Counted from the stretch's first letter, positions 18,128-27,748 are shown. The stretch is 64,000 bases of DNA from Streptococcus pasteurianus (GCF_004843545.1 NZ_CP039457.1:2074501-2138500), one strand, 5' to 3'. The notes: a model not told the origin generated them from the letters alone. Made by a program: numbers and translations.

Positions 18128-19045
18128 TTATTCTATAATCTTCCAATTACTCCCGTTCTTTTCAAGTACCAAATCAAATTGAGATACCTGCGTTGCTTTG
18201 GTCTGCTGGTCGATATACTCCACTGTCAGCGATACCGTGACTTGATTATCCTTACGATTGTGAATAGGATTTACCAGTTCTTGAAAGATGTACTCTTTTC
18301 CGATTGGTTTTAATATCCCGTCATTCACATAGTAGGAAAGTTCACTGGCTGTCGCTGTAGGATAGAGCTTGAAGAACGTCGTTAAAAACTCATTGATTTC
18401 ATTGGTTGTAATGGAATCAACCGTCCCCTCACTTTCAATGGCTTTTGGTTTATAACTTGATTTCTTAGGTATGTTGGTAATGGTCGGATTCTTAACCAGT
18501 ACCATATTTCCAGAACCATCTACATAGACACTCACTATATAAGCAGAGTGGACGGTCTTTGTATTTTCTCCCTCTGTAATGAGCTGGTCTACACTGTAGG
18601 TTACATTAAACTCATTGTCGCCAGTTGGCTCTACCGTCCATATCTGAAATCCTCTTACAGAAGACGATACAGGAATATCTTTGCGTACTGTATCAACATT
18701 GAGAGCTTGAAGTTCATCTGTCAGATAGCCTTTTAGACTTTCCATTCGATTATCAATGGACTTATCGGATTGCTCCCATGAATAGTAGACTTTCGCAAAG
18801 TTCTCTACAAAATTTTCTACATGATGAGTATCAACGTATTCCTTTTCTATGATAGTTGTTTCGTGAATAGTATGAGTATCTATAGCTGTAAAGTGCTTGA
18901 ATATCGCAAAGCTGAAACTAAGCCCTAAAAGTACCCACAAGGCAATCACAACCTTTTTATGAGGATTGACCTTATAGTAGACACGAGGTTTCTTTTCCTT
19001 TGGTATCTGTTTTTCTTTATTCTGATTTTTTCTAAATTTCATCAT
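18128..19045 (-). CDS. Conjugation protein, TcpC/VirB8-like (Tn916 orf13)
   Basis: A 305-residue bitopic membrane protein of the mating channel. A basic N-terminus (KKPRVYYKVNPHKK) precedes one membrane segment (VVIALWVLLGLSFSFAIF, about 35-55). The extracellular part contains two NTF2-like folds of the TcpC type, believed to help assemble the channel. The start at 19045 is preferred because AAAGGAAG lies 7 bases before it; a farther ATG at 19063 overlaps the orf14 stop. It is the last gene of the transfer operon. Confidence 0.85.
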   Translation of the reverse strand: MMKFRKNQNKEKQIPKEKKPRVYYKVNPHKKVVIALWVLLGLSFSFAIFKHFTAIDTHTIHETTIIEKEYVDTHHVENFVENFAKVYYSWEQSDKSIDNRMESLKGYLTDELQALNVDTVRKDIPVSSSVRGFQIWTVEPTGDNEFNVTYSVDQLITEGENTKTVHSAYIVSVYVDGSGNMVLVKNPTITNIPKKSSYKPKAIESEGTVDSITTNEINEFLTTFFKLYPTATASELSYYVNDGILKPIGKEYIFQELVNPIHNRKDNQVTVSLTVEYIDQQTKATQVSQFDLVLEKNGSNWKIIE

Positions 19046-19059
19046 TAAATCTTCCTTTC

Positions 19060-19941
19060 TCATTGTTTGATTCGTCCTGCTCCCACTAAATGCTGTTGCC
19101 AGTAGGGGCTTGTTAAGTCGGCATAACCGATTGGGTCGCCTGCATGAAACATACGGTTATTGCCAAGGTATATCCCAACATGAGTAATATAAGAGCCAGC
19201 GTTATAGGTAGAATGAAAGAAAACCAAATCGCCAGCTTGTGCTTCCGATAGTGGGATATGCTGGGTCACATCATATTGCTGTTGTGCGGTTCGTGGTAAG
19301 TTAATTCCAGCTTTTCCATACGTCCATTGTGTCAGTCCGCTACAATCAAAAGAAGTAGTCGGGGAAGCTCCACCGTAAACGTATCGCCAGCCCCCATTGA
19401 TAGGTATGGCTATGGGATTGGGGTAAGACACTTTTTCGCCACCTGAATACTCTTTTGAGAAACTTTGAGCCAGTTCAAAGGTATATTTATTTCCACGATT
19501 AGCCACATACCCTAAGAAACCACCACCATAATTGTAGGACTGGATAACCGATTCTAAATCTACACTGAGCCTTTCGCTACTGGCTAATAATTCACTGAAA
19601 TACTTCACACCTTGCTTAATGGATTCTTCTGTACTCAATGAATTAGGTGGAAGACCGAGGGATTCCGAGGACTGCATAACATCTTCCGCAGTACCGCCCG
19701 ATTCCACCTGTATAATCGCAAGAAGTATGTTGACATATTCTTCAACGCCATATTCTTTGGCATATTTTTCTACCATAGGCTTATGAGCCAGCACTTCTGC
19801 GGAAACATTCACACCTCCATAATGAATATTGGAAATTCCGCTGTCCTGTTCATCTGAAAATAAAATGGCAACAAACAGAAGCAGTGAGAAGACCATCAAG
19901 AATAATCCAGAACCACCAATCACTAAAGTTTTCAACTTCAT
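19060..19941 (-). CDS. Conjugation cell-wall hydrolase, lysozyme-like + NlpC/P60 (Tn916 orf14), internally deleted
   Basis: Opens peptidoglycan for the mating channel. A signal/membrane anchor (TLVIGGSGLFLMVFSLLLFV) leads into a lytic domain with the catalytic-type Glu in AIIQVESGG, then an NlpC/P60 endopeptidase with nucleophile Cys in TTSFDCSGLTQW and His in YITHVGIYLG. The protein is 293 residues; Tn916 Orf14 is recalled as 333. The 40 missing residues lie between two copies of GWRY, so the domain linker and the first NlpC/P60 helix are gone (junction about 19381-19395). Stop of orf15 overlaps the start (ATGA). Confidence 0.85.
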   Translation of the reverse strand: MKLKTLVIGGSGLFLMVFSLLLFVAILFSDEQDSGISNIHYGGVNVSAEVLAHKPMVEKYAKEYGVEEYVNILLAIIQVESGGTAEDVMQSSESLGLPPNSLSTEESIKQGVKYFSELLASSERLSVDLESVIQSYNYGGGFLGYVANRGNKYTFELAQSFSKEYSGGEKVSYPNPIAIPINGGWRYVYGGASPTTSFDCSGLTQWTYGKAGINLPRTAQQQYDVTQHIPLSEAQAGDLVFFHSTYNAGSYITHVGIYLGNNRMFHAGDPIGYADLTSPYWQQHLVGAGRIKQ

Positions 19942-22115
19942 GGTTTCTTACCGACTTTCTTAATGGTGGCGGTTTTGATTGGTGGTCTACTTCTTGTATT
20001 TTGTAGTGGTACTCTTTGAACAGTAGACGGACGTTCTTTTGTGATTGGACGTTGTGAAGTTCTATCTGCTGTAGTGGTTGAAGTTGCTGGCTTTTGAACG
20101 GTTTTTTCTTGAACGGTATTGCCTTGGCGTTCCACTTTTGGACTTGAAAAATCGGACTTAACTGCTGGACGCTCTTGTTTGGCTTGTTGAGATTCCTTAT
20201 ATGAAGTCTGAATATTAGACTGTTTTGAGGTCTGTTCATCATGATATTGTTCTTGTCTTGTAGTCGGTCTTTCATGAACAGAAGAAGCAGGCTGTTTTTT
20301 CTGTTTGACCTGTTCCATTTCAGAGCGACGCTTCGCAATGGTTTTTCGCCTTTGTTCCTGCTGTTCCTTGCGTCCACTGGCTCTGTCCGCTTTGGTTTGA
20401 GAAATACTACTGGTTAAATCACGGACATTCTCTTTTACTTTGGATTTTCCTTGATATACTGCATATCTTGCATTGGTCGGCAAATCTTTAACCTGTTCTT
20501 TCAAACCACTAGCAGTGTCTACCATTCTGTCTTTGGTATCAGCTACTGTACCGATGGTTTGACCGATACGTTTTCCAAGTGTTGATTTTTCCTTTCCGTC
20601 TGGTCGGGAGTGATCTGCTTGTGTCCTTGCAGAACTCCCCGAACCCGACTGTCCTTTTTTACCTGTAACAATGGCAGACCCAGCCCCTAGAGTAGTCATG
20701 GAACGTCCAAGTTTCCGCTGTAGACGGTGCATGTGAGCGTGCATAAGCATACGAGGTTTTCTCATCACACGACTTCCCACACTTTGAGAATCGTTACTCT
20801 GTAGAGAAAACATACTCATTAAATCGCCCAGCTTGAAGTAGATTCCTGCAAAGGTCACAATCTGTAGAAAAGCAATCAAAAAGAACGGATAACCAGCCGA
20901 TAAGGTATAGAGCATGGTTGAAATACTAAATGCTGTCGTAATAATCAATGTGATTCCAGCTCGTGTCAAAATGGTATTAAAGAGCTTTGTTATGGCTCGT
21001 TTTGACATACCATCAAATGATGGAATCATGCTTAAAATAAAGCTCACAGGCAGAAACATAGCATAGATGATAAAAAGTACCTGCGAGAAAATCATGATTC
21101 CTGTTAATAGGAATACAAATATGGAAATCCCAATATTGAAGACAAATAGGAAGAAGACTGTACCTAAACGGTTAATGGTCTTTGTAATGGTTAGATTGGT
21201 ATTGCTTCTGTCTTCAATTTCTTCCGCAACAATTTTTTCTCTGTCTTCGCCATTGTTGGAATCTGGGCTGGTGGAGAGCAGGCTTTCCACACGGTCAATA
21301 CCGATACTTTCAATGTCTGAACTGTTGTATTGAAGCAGTAGCCACGGTTGCTGAACCTGTATGGAAAACAGGCTATCTCTGATTAAGTCCACGCTGTCCT
21401 TGCCTTGACTATCGGAATGGGGCATGACAATCTTCGTGCCAAGTGATAAACTGGCATTACTGATGTCTGATGAAAAGTCATTGATTTTTTTAATGTAGTC
21501 GGGAGCGTAGGCAATAAAGGAAGCCGATAGGATAAACACCAGCACAAAATTCATAATGGCATGAATTGCCTTTGTGGTTTCTCTCTTTATCAGTCCCGTA
21601 TAGGCAACATAAACCCCAAGAACCAAAATCAAGAGTAAGAGGAATCCAACATAGAAACCCTCTGTTGAAAATCCGTTTGCACTCACACCAGCTAAGGTCT
21701 GCATATTCTTACCAATGGAATCTGCTGTAGCGGAAATGAAGTCTAAGGAATAGGCTTCCTGTACTAAGTAACCTGTCGCATTGGAAACATACAAACTGAT
21801 TGTCCAAATAAAATTGGTAATGGCATATAGTCCATACATGACCTGTTTTCCAATCCCGTCCGACCAGTTCCACGGAAGCCAGCCCCAGCTATTATCCACA
21901 TAAAAATCCAGTTGATAGTTTTCAAGTGGGTATCGGCTGTATTCATTTGCCACATTGACCGTATCATCTACCAAGCCCGCAGCTTGAACCACCGTTCCCA
22001 GCATGGCTAAAAGAAAAATGGCAATCACAAGTGTGAAAGCCACTGTCATTGCCACTTTACCTAGACGTTTCAGCGTCCAGTTTGATTTTATTCTGTTTAC
22101 TATTGATGGTTTCAC
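19938..22115 (-). CDS. Conjugation polytopic membrane protein, VirB6/TrbL-like (Tn916 orf15)
   Basis: 725 residues starting with GTG (GAGGTGTAA site upstream). The first half carries about seven membrane segments, including TVAFTLVIAIFLLAMLGTVV at the N-terminus and a cluster around residues 160-420. The second half (about 450-725) is a hydrophilic, Lys/Gln/Arg-rich, low-complexity tail (KQERPAVKSDFSSPKVERQG and similar). It probably forms the inner-membrane part of the secretion channel with the orf16 ATPase. Ends overlapping orf14 by four bases; orf16 stops 2 bp upstream. Confidence 0.88.
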   Translation of the reverse strand: MKPSIVNRIKSNWTLKRLGKVAMTVAFTLVIAIFLLAMLGTVVQAAGLVDDTVNVANEYSRYPLENYQLDFYVDNSWGWLPWNWSDGIGKQVMYGLYAITNFIWTISLYVSNATGYLVQEAYSLDFISATADSIGKNMQTLAGVSANGFSTEGFYVGFLLLLILVLGVYVAYTGLIKRETTKAIHAIMNFVLVFILSASFIAYAPDYIKKINDFSSDISNASLSLGTKIVMPHSDSQGKDSVDLIRDSLFSIQVQQPWLLLQYNSSDIESIGIDRVESLLSTSPDSNNGEDREKIVAEEIEDRSNTNLTITKTINRLGTVFFLFVFNIGISIFVFLLTGIMIFSQVLFIIYAMFLPVSFILSMIPSFDGMSKRAITKLFNTILTRAGITLIITTAFSISTMLYTLSAGYPFFLIAFLQIVTFAGIYFKLGDLMSMFSLQSNDSQSVGSRVMRKPRMLMHAHMHRLQRKLGRSMTTLGAGSAIVTGKKGQSGSGSSARTQADHSRPDGKEKSTLGKRIGQTIGTVADTKDRMVDTASGLKEQVKDLPTNARYAVYQGKSKVKENVRDLTSSISQTKADRASGRKEQQEQRRKTIAKRRSEMEQVKQKKQPASSVHERPTTRQEQYHDEQTSKQSNIQTSYKESQQAKQERPAVKSDFSSPKVERQGNTVQEKTVQKPATSTTTADRTSQRPITKERPSTVQRVPLQNTRSRPPIKTATIKKVGKKP

Positions 22116-22117
22116 AT

Positions 22118-24565
22118 TTACACCTCTTTTCGCACAGGTGGTCTGGTATCAAAGGCATGGAGCAGTTCTTCAAATACAGGGTGGAACTGTATCACACCGA
22201 CACGACCATATAAATCACTGATAAGGCATTGCCCGTTTTCCAAATCACGCAATCGCTTCTGATTGTTTTCGTCCTCTGGGTCTACACCAAAAAAGGCTAA
22301 GGTCTTTTTAATCTCGTTAAGGTCAGTGGAACGAAATGCAAATTTTAAGCCGAGGTTATTTTTCAGTTTTTCATCTAAGAGGTCGTCTGTATTTTGGGTC
22401 ACGAAATATACCCCAGCGTTCATAGCACGACCAGCCCGAACCAGCTTCATAGATAGTGTTTTTCCTTGTGCTACCTGTAAAAAGCTCCATGCTTCGTCTA
22501 AATCTACAATCTTGAAAATGCTTCGGTCTGTATGGATAAAGTCTAAAGCAAAGGTACTAATGACAATCAGCATAGCAACGGATAAAAGCTCCATAGTGGT
22601 ATATTCCTCAAAGGAAGTTTCCTTGTCGGGAAGTACCAAGTCCGCAACCTGTATAATGTTCAGTTGTTTTTCTAAGCTGATAGACTGCTCCACATAACCA
22701 TTACTGAATAATAAATGTGCAAAGTCATAGTCTGTAAAACTTTCGATATGGTCGGCTATACTGGTACTTAGTGGCGTATTCTCAACCCGTAATTCCTCAA
22801 TCACTTTCATCAACCCTCGTACTTCACTATTGGTTACTGCACGAATGGCTTTTCTAAGGATTGGGAAGCGTTCCCCATCACGAGAGGAAATCCCCGTAAG
22901 GAATGTCAGAATATCAATAGCCAGTGATTCAGAATCTTTGGGATTTTTCATAATCACATAAGGGTCAAGTAAGCCTTTGTTTTTCTCATCAGAAGTCAGA
23001 GTGACGATATTGATTTCATGGGAAATCTCTGGCAAGGTTTCTTTCCATCTGCCACGTTCTGCTTTTGGGTCTACAATCACTGCTTGTGCCCCATAAAGCA
23101 CCGCATAATAGACGATAAGGTTATTCGCAAAGGATTTACCACCACCCAGCGAACCAACAAAAGCCGACGCTAACGCATTGGTTACTGAACCCTTAACCCC
23201 TTGACTGGCAAGAGCAGGTTTCAGATAGACATTGCGTCCAGTATCTAAGCTGTAGCCAACATAAATCCCCTCATTTTCCCCCAGCATTTGAGTAGCACCA
23301 AAACCTAAACCAGCGAGGAAATCAGAGGTCACGTATTGAATATAATCATTCATATAACGCTTGCTGGCAGGTAAAAATTCTTCATGTAAGCCGAGCATAT
23401 CCCCAAATGGTCGTACCAGTTTTACGCTTAAATCGTCATAAAAATCTTTCACTTCATTACAACGACGTTTGAGTTCGTCAAGATCATTTGCTGATACCCT
23501 TACCACATAAGACAGCTTGTACATAGATTCCTTGCTTTGGTCTAAATTGGTTTCCAGCTCATTCACACTTTCCAGAGCTTCCGCCACATTGGAGCTGGTT
23601 TCATTATCACTTTGCCAAGCGTGGTTATCCAAGTCTTTCAGTTCTTTCTTTTTATTGCGGACAGTAGATAGGGCTTTACGATTCGCTACAATTTCCACAT
23701 TCATTGACGTATCAATCGGGAATGTAAATTGCTGTTGCTGGTAGTAGAAGATTTCAGAGGACGGGAAGTCCAGTTCTCCGACAATGCTGTTAATGGTAAA
23801 GTAAGCTACATAGACGGTTTCATCTTCCTGCTGGATTTTCAAATATCGCTGTTTTTCTTCCACCAAACAGCGAGTAGGCTTAATCAAGTCATAGTATTTA
23901 ATCAGCGTTTCATTATCCAGCTTTTTCTTTGATAGATGGTACTCATACTCTTCATAGGCAGTGCCTGTCTGTCCGTAAAGGTGTTCAATCAGATAGCCGA
24001 AGTCGTCCTTATCTAACCTGCGGATTTTGAAACGACGAGAGATTTTATTTTCTAAGAGCTTTTCCATCTTCTGAAAACGCAGGATTTCATCATTACTCAT
24101 ACTAACAAAATCGCCCATCAGCTTATGGTTCACATCATAGACAAAATCAGACAAAGCATTTTTTGCTTCAACGGTAAGACTTTTCATAGAAAACTCCTGA
24201 TCGTTGAGAAGCAACTTAAAGCCGATAAAGAAACGGTAGTTCACTTGATTTTCGCCAATCATGGATATTAAAGCGTCTGTCTGTTGGTCGATTTTGTCAT
24301 AGGCAACCGCTTTGAGCTTGCCAGTGACTTCATTTTTGGAACGCTCTTGTGCAGAACGTATGCTGGATTCTGTACTGATTTGTAAAGCATGAATTTTGCC
24401 ATCACGATTTTGTGCGATAAGCTGTCTGAAAGAATCATGCACTTGTATTTTCTGTTCTGGACTTAGAAATGAGTAATTGTAAGGAACAAGCTCATAGTAA
24501 GCATAACATTCCCCGTCTTTATTCCAGACGAGATTGTTTTCAATGTATTTAATTGGATATGCCAT
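22118..24565 (-). CDS. Conjugation ATPase, VirB4-like (Tn916 orf16)
   Basis: An 815-residue AAA+ ATPase that powers channel assembly or DNA transport at the membrane. The ATG at 24565 with TTAGGAGTGAATTTT is the start (MAYPIKYIENNLVWNKDGEC). Walker A is SLGGGKSFANNL and Walker B lies in IVDLDEAWSF, as usual for TraE/VirB4 proteins. The C-terminal region has QNTDDLLDEKLKNN of the family. Adjacent to orf17 with a 17-bp overlap. Confidence 0.93.
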   Translation of the reverse strand: MAYPIKYIENNLVWNKDGECYAYYELVPYNYSFLSPEQKIQVHDSFRQLIAQNRDGKIHALQISTESSIRSAQERSKNEVTGKLKAVAYDKIDQQTDALISMIGENQVNYRFFIGFKLLLNDQEFSMKSLTVEAKNALSDFVYDVNHKLMGDFVSMSNDEILRFQKMEKLLENKISRRFKIRRLDKDDFGYLIEHLYGQTGTAYEEYEYHLSKKKLDNETLIKYYDLIKPTRCLVEEKQRYLKIQQEDETVYVAYFTINSIVGELDFPSSEIFYYQQQQFTFPIDTSMNVEIVANRKALSTVRNKKKELKDLDNHAWQSDNETSSNVAEALESVNELETNLDQSKESMYKLSYVVRVSANDLDELKRRCNEVKDFYDDLSVKLVRPFGDMLGLHEEFLPASKRYMNDYIQYVTSDFLAGLGFGATQMLGENEGIYVGYSLDTGRNVYLKPALASQGVKGSVTNALASAFVGSLGGGKSFANNLIVYYAVLYGAQAVIVDPKAERGRWKETLPEISHEINIVTLTSDEKNKGLLDPYVIMKNPKDSESLAIDILTFLTGISSRDGERFPILRKAIRAVTNSEVRGLMKVIEELRVENTPLSTSIADHIESFTDYDFAHLLFSNGYVEQSISLEKQLNIIQVADLVLPDKETSFEEYTTMELLSVAMLIVISTFALDFIHTDRSIFKIVDLDEAWSFLQVAQGKTLSMKLVRAGRAMNAGVYFVTQNTDDLLDEKLKNNLGLKFAFRSTDLNEIKKTLAFFGVDPEDENNQKRLRDLENGQCLISDLYGRVGVIQFHPVFEELLHAFDTRPPVRKEV

Positions 24566-24941
24566 AAAATTCACTCCTAACTGCTGTAATGGCTTCTTGT
24601 GGCTGGTTTCTGCCAAGCGTTACTTTTTTTCCTGCATAGGTCAGCTTTGGTCGCAGTGCATAAGCAATGACAGACTTCAAAAATCCATAAGGCTTTTTAC
24701 CATCAAAAGTTTTTGTAGACATAAACCATGTGAAAGCCACAGGAATCCCAAAGTATTTGAGAAATGCTCCCTCTATCATGGAAAGAGGGGGCAAGTTGCC
24801 AAGTATCATCACTGCAAAGAGTGACACGACAAACCATGTCATTTGCGTAAAGGTTATGGGAAACGGAAGTCTAAAATCATTGATAGAATACAGTACCTTT
24901 TCCACAGACCAGATACTGGTATAGCTTCGTATTTTCTTCAT
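24549..24941 (-). CDS. Conjugation membrane protein TcpE-like (Tn916 orf17)
   Basis: 130 residues from the ATG at 24941 (GAAAGGATTGATTAC site; MKKIRSYTSIWSVEKVLYSI). Two hydrophobic segments (MTWFVVSLFAVMILGNLP and FLKYFGIPVAFTWFM) and the TcpE-type C-terminal helix (RPKLTYAGKKVTLGRN). Small inner-membrane partner of the VirB4-like ATPase. The 17-bp overlap with orf16 suggests coupled translation. Confidence 0.85.
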   Translation of the reverse strand: MKKIRSYTSIWSVEKVLYSINDFRLPFPITFTQMTWFVVSLFAVMILGNLPPLSMIEGAFLKYFGIPVAFTWFMSTKTFDGKKPYGFLKSVIAYALRPKLTYAGKKVTLGRNQPQEAITAVRSEFYGISN

Positions 24942-25029
24942 GTAATCAATCCTTTCATAAAAAATAGGGGTAGCTGATTGAGCCACCCCGTAAAATAGAA
25001 AATCTGCCAGTAGTAATGTACCGACAGAT

Positions 25030-25527
25030 TTAATAGACGATTTCAAAAATCCCATGATTGGTTGAGATAAACGTTCCTGAAAGGTCTAAATCCCGACCAT
25101 AGGCTTGATAATCAATATAGTTTTGAAGACTAGCTGGTACTTCGCCTAAAGCACCCGTTTCTTCAATGTAGTAGCGTGCCACGTCATACATATCATCACA
25201 ATCGGAATGAATGATAATATCCTCTTGATGTTCGCTTAGTTCTTCAATGCTTGAAAAATGAGTGAGCAGAGCAGATAGCTCCGATTGTAATTCTTCGGGT
25301 AATTCCGATACCATTTCCCATAGTCGATTGAGTTCGCCAATGGAAGTGTATTCGTCAACCGTAAAGGGTAACTCGTAGTCATGAATGGCGTATTCCTCAT
25401 ATTCATCATTCAAGCCGATTTTCTCTTTGACTTCCTCAAAGTCAATGGGAAAGGTAAACCACGCACCGACCAATTCGCCCTCATTGTATTTGCCTAAATT
25501 CGCAATATAGACTTGCATATCGTCCAT
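25030..25527 (-). CDS. ardA: ArdA antirestriction protein (Tn916 orf18)
   Basis: A 165-residue, strongly acidic DNA mimic that blocks type I restriction enzymes while the element enters a new host. It starts MDDMQVYIANLGKYNEGELV, the ArdA family terminus, and contains the conserved stretches GAWFTFPIDFEEV and DLDLSGTFISTNHGIFEI. Net charge is very negative, as needed to imitate B-form DNA. Located early in the transfer operon, as in Tn916. Confidence 0.95.
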   Translation of the reverse strand: MDDMQVYIANLGKYNEGELVGAWFTFPIDFEEVKEKIGLNDEYEEYAIHDYELPFTVDEYTSIGELNRLWEMVSELPEELQSELSALLTHFSSIEELSEHQEDIIIHSDCDDMYDVARYYIEETGALGEVPASLQNYIDYQAYGRDLDLSGTFISTNHGIFEIVY

Positions 25528-25643
25528 ATATTCACGTCCTTTCTTTGTAGAGATTCAAAAATCCCTACCGCACTTCGTTTGGTGTACCATTCCTTTGCGG
25601 AACATAAGAAAACCACTTATATTCCACAAAAGAACGGTTTTAT

Positions 25644-25865
25644 TTAAGCACCAATAATGCGATTGAATAGCTCTAGTAAAATGTCTTTTACTCCAGCAGC
25701 GTTGAAGACTAAGCCAACCGCAATAATCGCAATAATTAAAAAGCCAATCAGTTTGCTAAACTCACGCTTGAAGCCAAGATACAAGCCAATCACAACGATT
25801 GCTAAAAGCACCAGTGATTGAGCGTTTGATAGAAACCAGTTATAAAGGTTTTGTCCAAAATTCAT
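25644..25865 (-). CDS. Small conjugation membrane protein TcpD-like (Tn916 orf19)
   Basis: 73 residues with two membrane segments (SLVLLAIVVIGLYLGF and LIGFLIIAIIAVGLVF). A GAGAGGAGAACA site precedes the ATG. Likely a channel subunit; the family is defined mostly by position and topology. Confidence 0.8.
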   Translation of the reverse strand: MNFGQNLYNWFLSNAQSLVLLAIVVIGLYLGFKREFSKLIGFLIIAIIAVGLVFNAAGVKDILLELFNRIIGA

Positions 25866-25907
25866 AAAAATGTTCTCCTCTCTATATTCAATGAATTTGT
25901 ATTTGAG

Positions 25908-27113
25908 TTATTTTTTTGTTGTTATCACGTCCTGTTCTTTTACTGACTGTTGCTTCAAAATCTGCTTGTGTCGGTCTGTCAGTTTCGCATGGTCGAGAAT
26001 GTCTTTTACAACCTGCGTCTGGTTGATTTCATCAAGTTTAATCGCAACCTTTAAGGTCGGGGCAACTTGATGAGATAGCCAGTTCAGCGTCCTTTGGAAG
26101 GAGTAAGGCTCTGGTTTTGTGGTTAGTTTTAATCGTTCACGATTGTTCCCAATAAACCAAGCCCATTCTTCATTCAGTTTCCAATCAGAACGAGGTTTGG
26201 AATCGTCTTTATCTACAAAACGGATATACCGATTGATAATTTTAAAGGCGGTATGCTCTGGATTGTCATAGACGAGTAAATCACGGACTGCATAATAGGC
26301 ACGCTCATTTTTCAATCGAATCTCAAAACGGTTTTTTACTTCTGCGTCTTCAATGGGAATATCATTTTTCTTGTACTGCTCGTAGTCCTTTTCATAGATA
26401 CAGAAATAAACTTCACTTTGTAATGAACCGATATAGAGGGTGTTTCCCATACATTCCTTTTCCTCTTTGCGTACCAGTTCGCCACTGCGATAGCTTTTAA
26501 AACTGCGGAAGACGGAGATACATTCTTCCTGTTGGCACTTTTCAGTGAGTACAGGGATATTTAAAATCCCTGTCTTATCGTTAATGGCAAGGTCAAGGCG
26601 TTTCATCACACCGCCAGCCACCAAAACGTCCATAAAGAACTCATACCAGCTTCTTTGTTGTGCCAGAAGATAGCTTTCAAATTGTCTGCACCCACGACCT
26701 TTCAATTCCACCAGAACTCCTTTGTCCAGTTCATGGGAGCAAAGGACGAATATGTCGCCTAAAGCATAATGCTCTGAATAAGAATAGAAACCATAGTCCT
26801 CATGAAGAAAATAGGACAGTTTCAGTTGTAAGATGTTTTCGACCACCTGCTGTACGTCTGTTGTCGGAAAGCGAATTCTTACATAATCAAACAGCATTTC
26901 AAGGGGAGCGTCGGGATTGAAGCGTTCCAGAGCTTCCCAAAGGGACTGCTGTAAATCCTCTGATGGCTTGACTTTTCCTGTTTCAATATCGCTTAGATAC
27001 TGCCTTGTAATACCAGTCGCAACAGCTAAACGGTTTTGAGATAGTCCATAAGCCAAGCGTTTTTCTTTTAAATGCTGTAACCAAGTTTGTTCATTCAGTA
27101 AAAATCCCTCCAA
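25908..27113 (-). CDS. MobT relaxase with N-terminal HTH (Tn916 orf20)
   Basis: Nicks the element at its own oriT to start transfer and replication. An XRE-type HTH (YGLSQNRLAVATGITRQYLS, about 18-40) is followed by a Rep_trans catalytic domain of rolling-circle type with LDLAINDKTG and the Tyr-bearing segment of the family (AYYAVRDLLVYDN). 401 residues, as in updated Tn916 annotation. The first codon is uncertain: the listed TTG overlaps the GGAGG site, and a CTG four codons on would be better spaced. The origin lies just upstream. Confidence 0.9.
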   Translation of the reverse strand: MEGFLLNEQTWLQHLKEKRLAYGLSQNRLAVATGITRQYLSDIETGKVKPSEDLQQSLWEALERFNPDAPLEMLFDYVRIRFPTTDVQQVVENILQLKLSYFLHEDYGFYSYSEHYALGDIFVLCSHELDKGVLVELKGRGCRQFESYLLAQQRSWYEFFMDVLVAGGVMKRLDLAINDKTGILNIPVLTEKCQQEECISVFRSFKSYRSGELVRKEEKECMGNTLYIGSLQSEVYFCIYEKDYEQYKKNDIPIEDAEVKNRFEIRLKNERAYYAVRDLLVYDNPEHTAFKIINRYIRFVDKDDSKPRSDWKLNEEWAWFIGNNRERLKLTTKPEPYSFQRTLNWLSHQVAPTLKVAIKLDEINQTQVVKDILDHAKLTDRHKQILKQQSVKEQDVITTKK

Positions 27114-27120
27114 TCAAAAA

Positions 27121-27383
27121 GGCGTATGTCAACTTTTAAAGCCCATTTGACATACGCTGAAATTTTGTAAATCCCTTGTAACCAAAGGATTTTCTAATGT
27201 TTTTTTGACTGTTTCCTGTCGATTTGTACCCCCCTGTTAGATACCGAGGGGTTTAATCAGCGGACGGGACAAGCCCCGTCCGCCAAGAACGGAACTTGCG
27301 GTTGAGAACCGCAAAACCCGTCCTTGTCGTCCGTGTCTGTGTCCTGCTGTGAACCTTGTATGCCCTCATAGAGAACCGCAAAA
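27121..27383. other. ICE origin of transfer and single-strand origin region
   Basis: Inverted repeats GCGTATGTCAA / TTGACATACGC (27122-27158) lie next to orf20, where Tn916 has its sso. Beyond come GCGGACGGG / CCCGTCCGC (27260-27283), TTGCGGTT / AACCGCAA (27296-27314), and a direct repeat GAGAACCGCAAAA at 27304-27316 and 27371-27383. Location and hairpins match the Tn916 oriT between orf20 and orf21. The exact nick is not assigned. Confidence 0.6.
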
Positions 27384-27748
27384 TCTATTCTTTCATCTGA
27401 AAGTGCTTCTTTCATTTCATCAGACAATCCTTTAAGAAATACATTACATTGCAGACAAGACTTATCTAAAACTCGAAATCGAAAATAAATTATCCTGCTT
27501 TCAATGCAATGTCTGCTTTCCAACCTCATTCTAAACTTATGAGGAATATTGATTTTTTCACGAATAACATCATCAATGATTTTATCTATCCTTGAATGAA
27601 ATCGTAAATTTGGATTGACAGAATAATTTAAGAAACAATCTAACATATATTTCCTGCAATCCGCTGTAAAAATATCTGTATTCAAGCACAAACAGAGGTA
27701 ATTTTTCTCTGTGGGTGCGTGATAAATATTTAATGTGTCCTTATTCAA
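27257..27748 (-). CDS. Hypothetical protein overlapping orf21 and the oriT
   Basis: 163 codons from a TTG that overlaps the orf21 stop (8 bp) with GGAAAGGAAG six bases upstream. The first 125 residues look like a real soluble protein (MNKDTLNIYHAPTEKNYLCL, several Cys, basic RMRLESRHCIESR segment). The last 35 (GSQQDTDTDDKDGFCGSQPQ onward) are just the oriT hairpins read as codons. I do not recognise the family. It may be a gene of the diverged donor element whose 3' end was replaced at the recombination junction. Confidence 0.4.
   Translation of the reverse strand: MNKDTLNIYHAPTEKNYLCLCLNTDIFTADCRKYMLDCFLNYSVNPNLRFHSRIDKIIDDVIREKINIPHKFRMRLESRHCIESRIIYFRFRVLDKSCLQCNVFLKGLSDEMKEALSDERIDFAVLYEGIQGSQQDTDTDDKDGFCGSQPQVPFLADGACPVR

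Noticed and set aside
19850..20377. 175-codon minus-strand frame over the orf14/orf15 border
   Set aside because: Out of frame with both orf14 and orf15, rich in Lys/Gln/Asn because it reads the low-complexity orf15 tail in another frame.
22263..22697. 144-codon plus-strand frame inside the VirB4-like gene
   Set aside because: Shadow of the coding strand of orf16; no start signals or domain.
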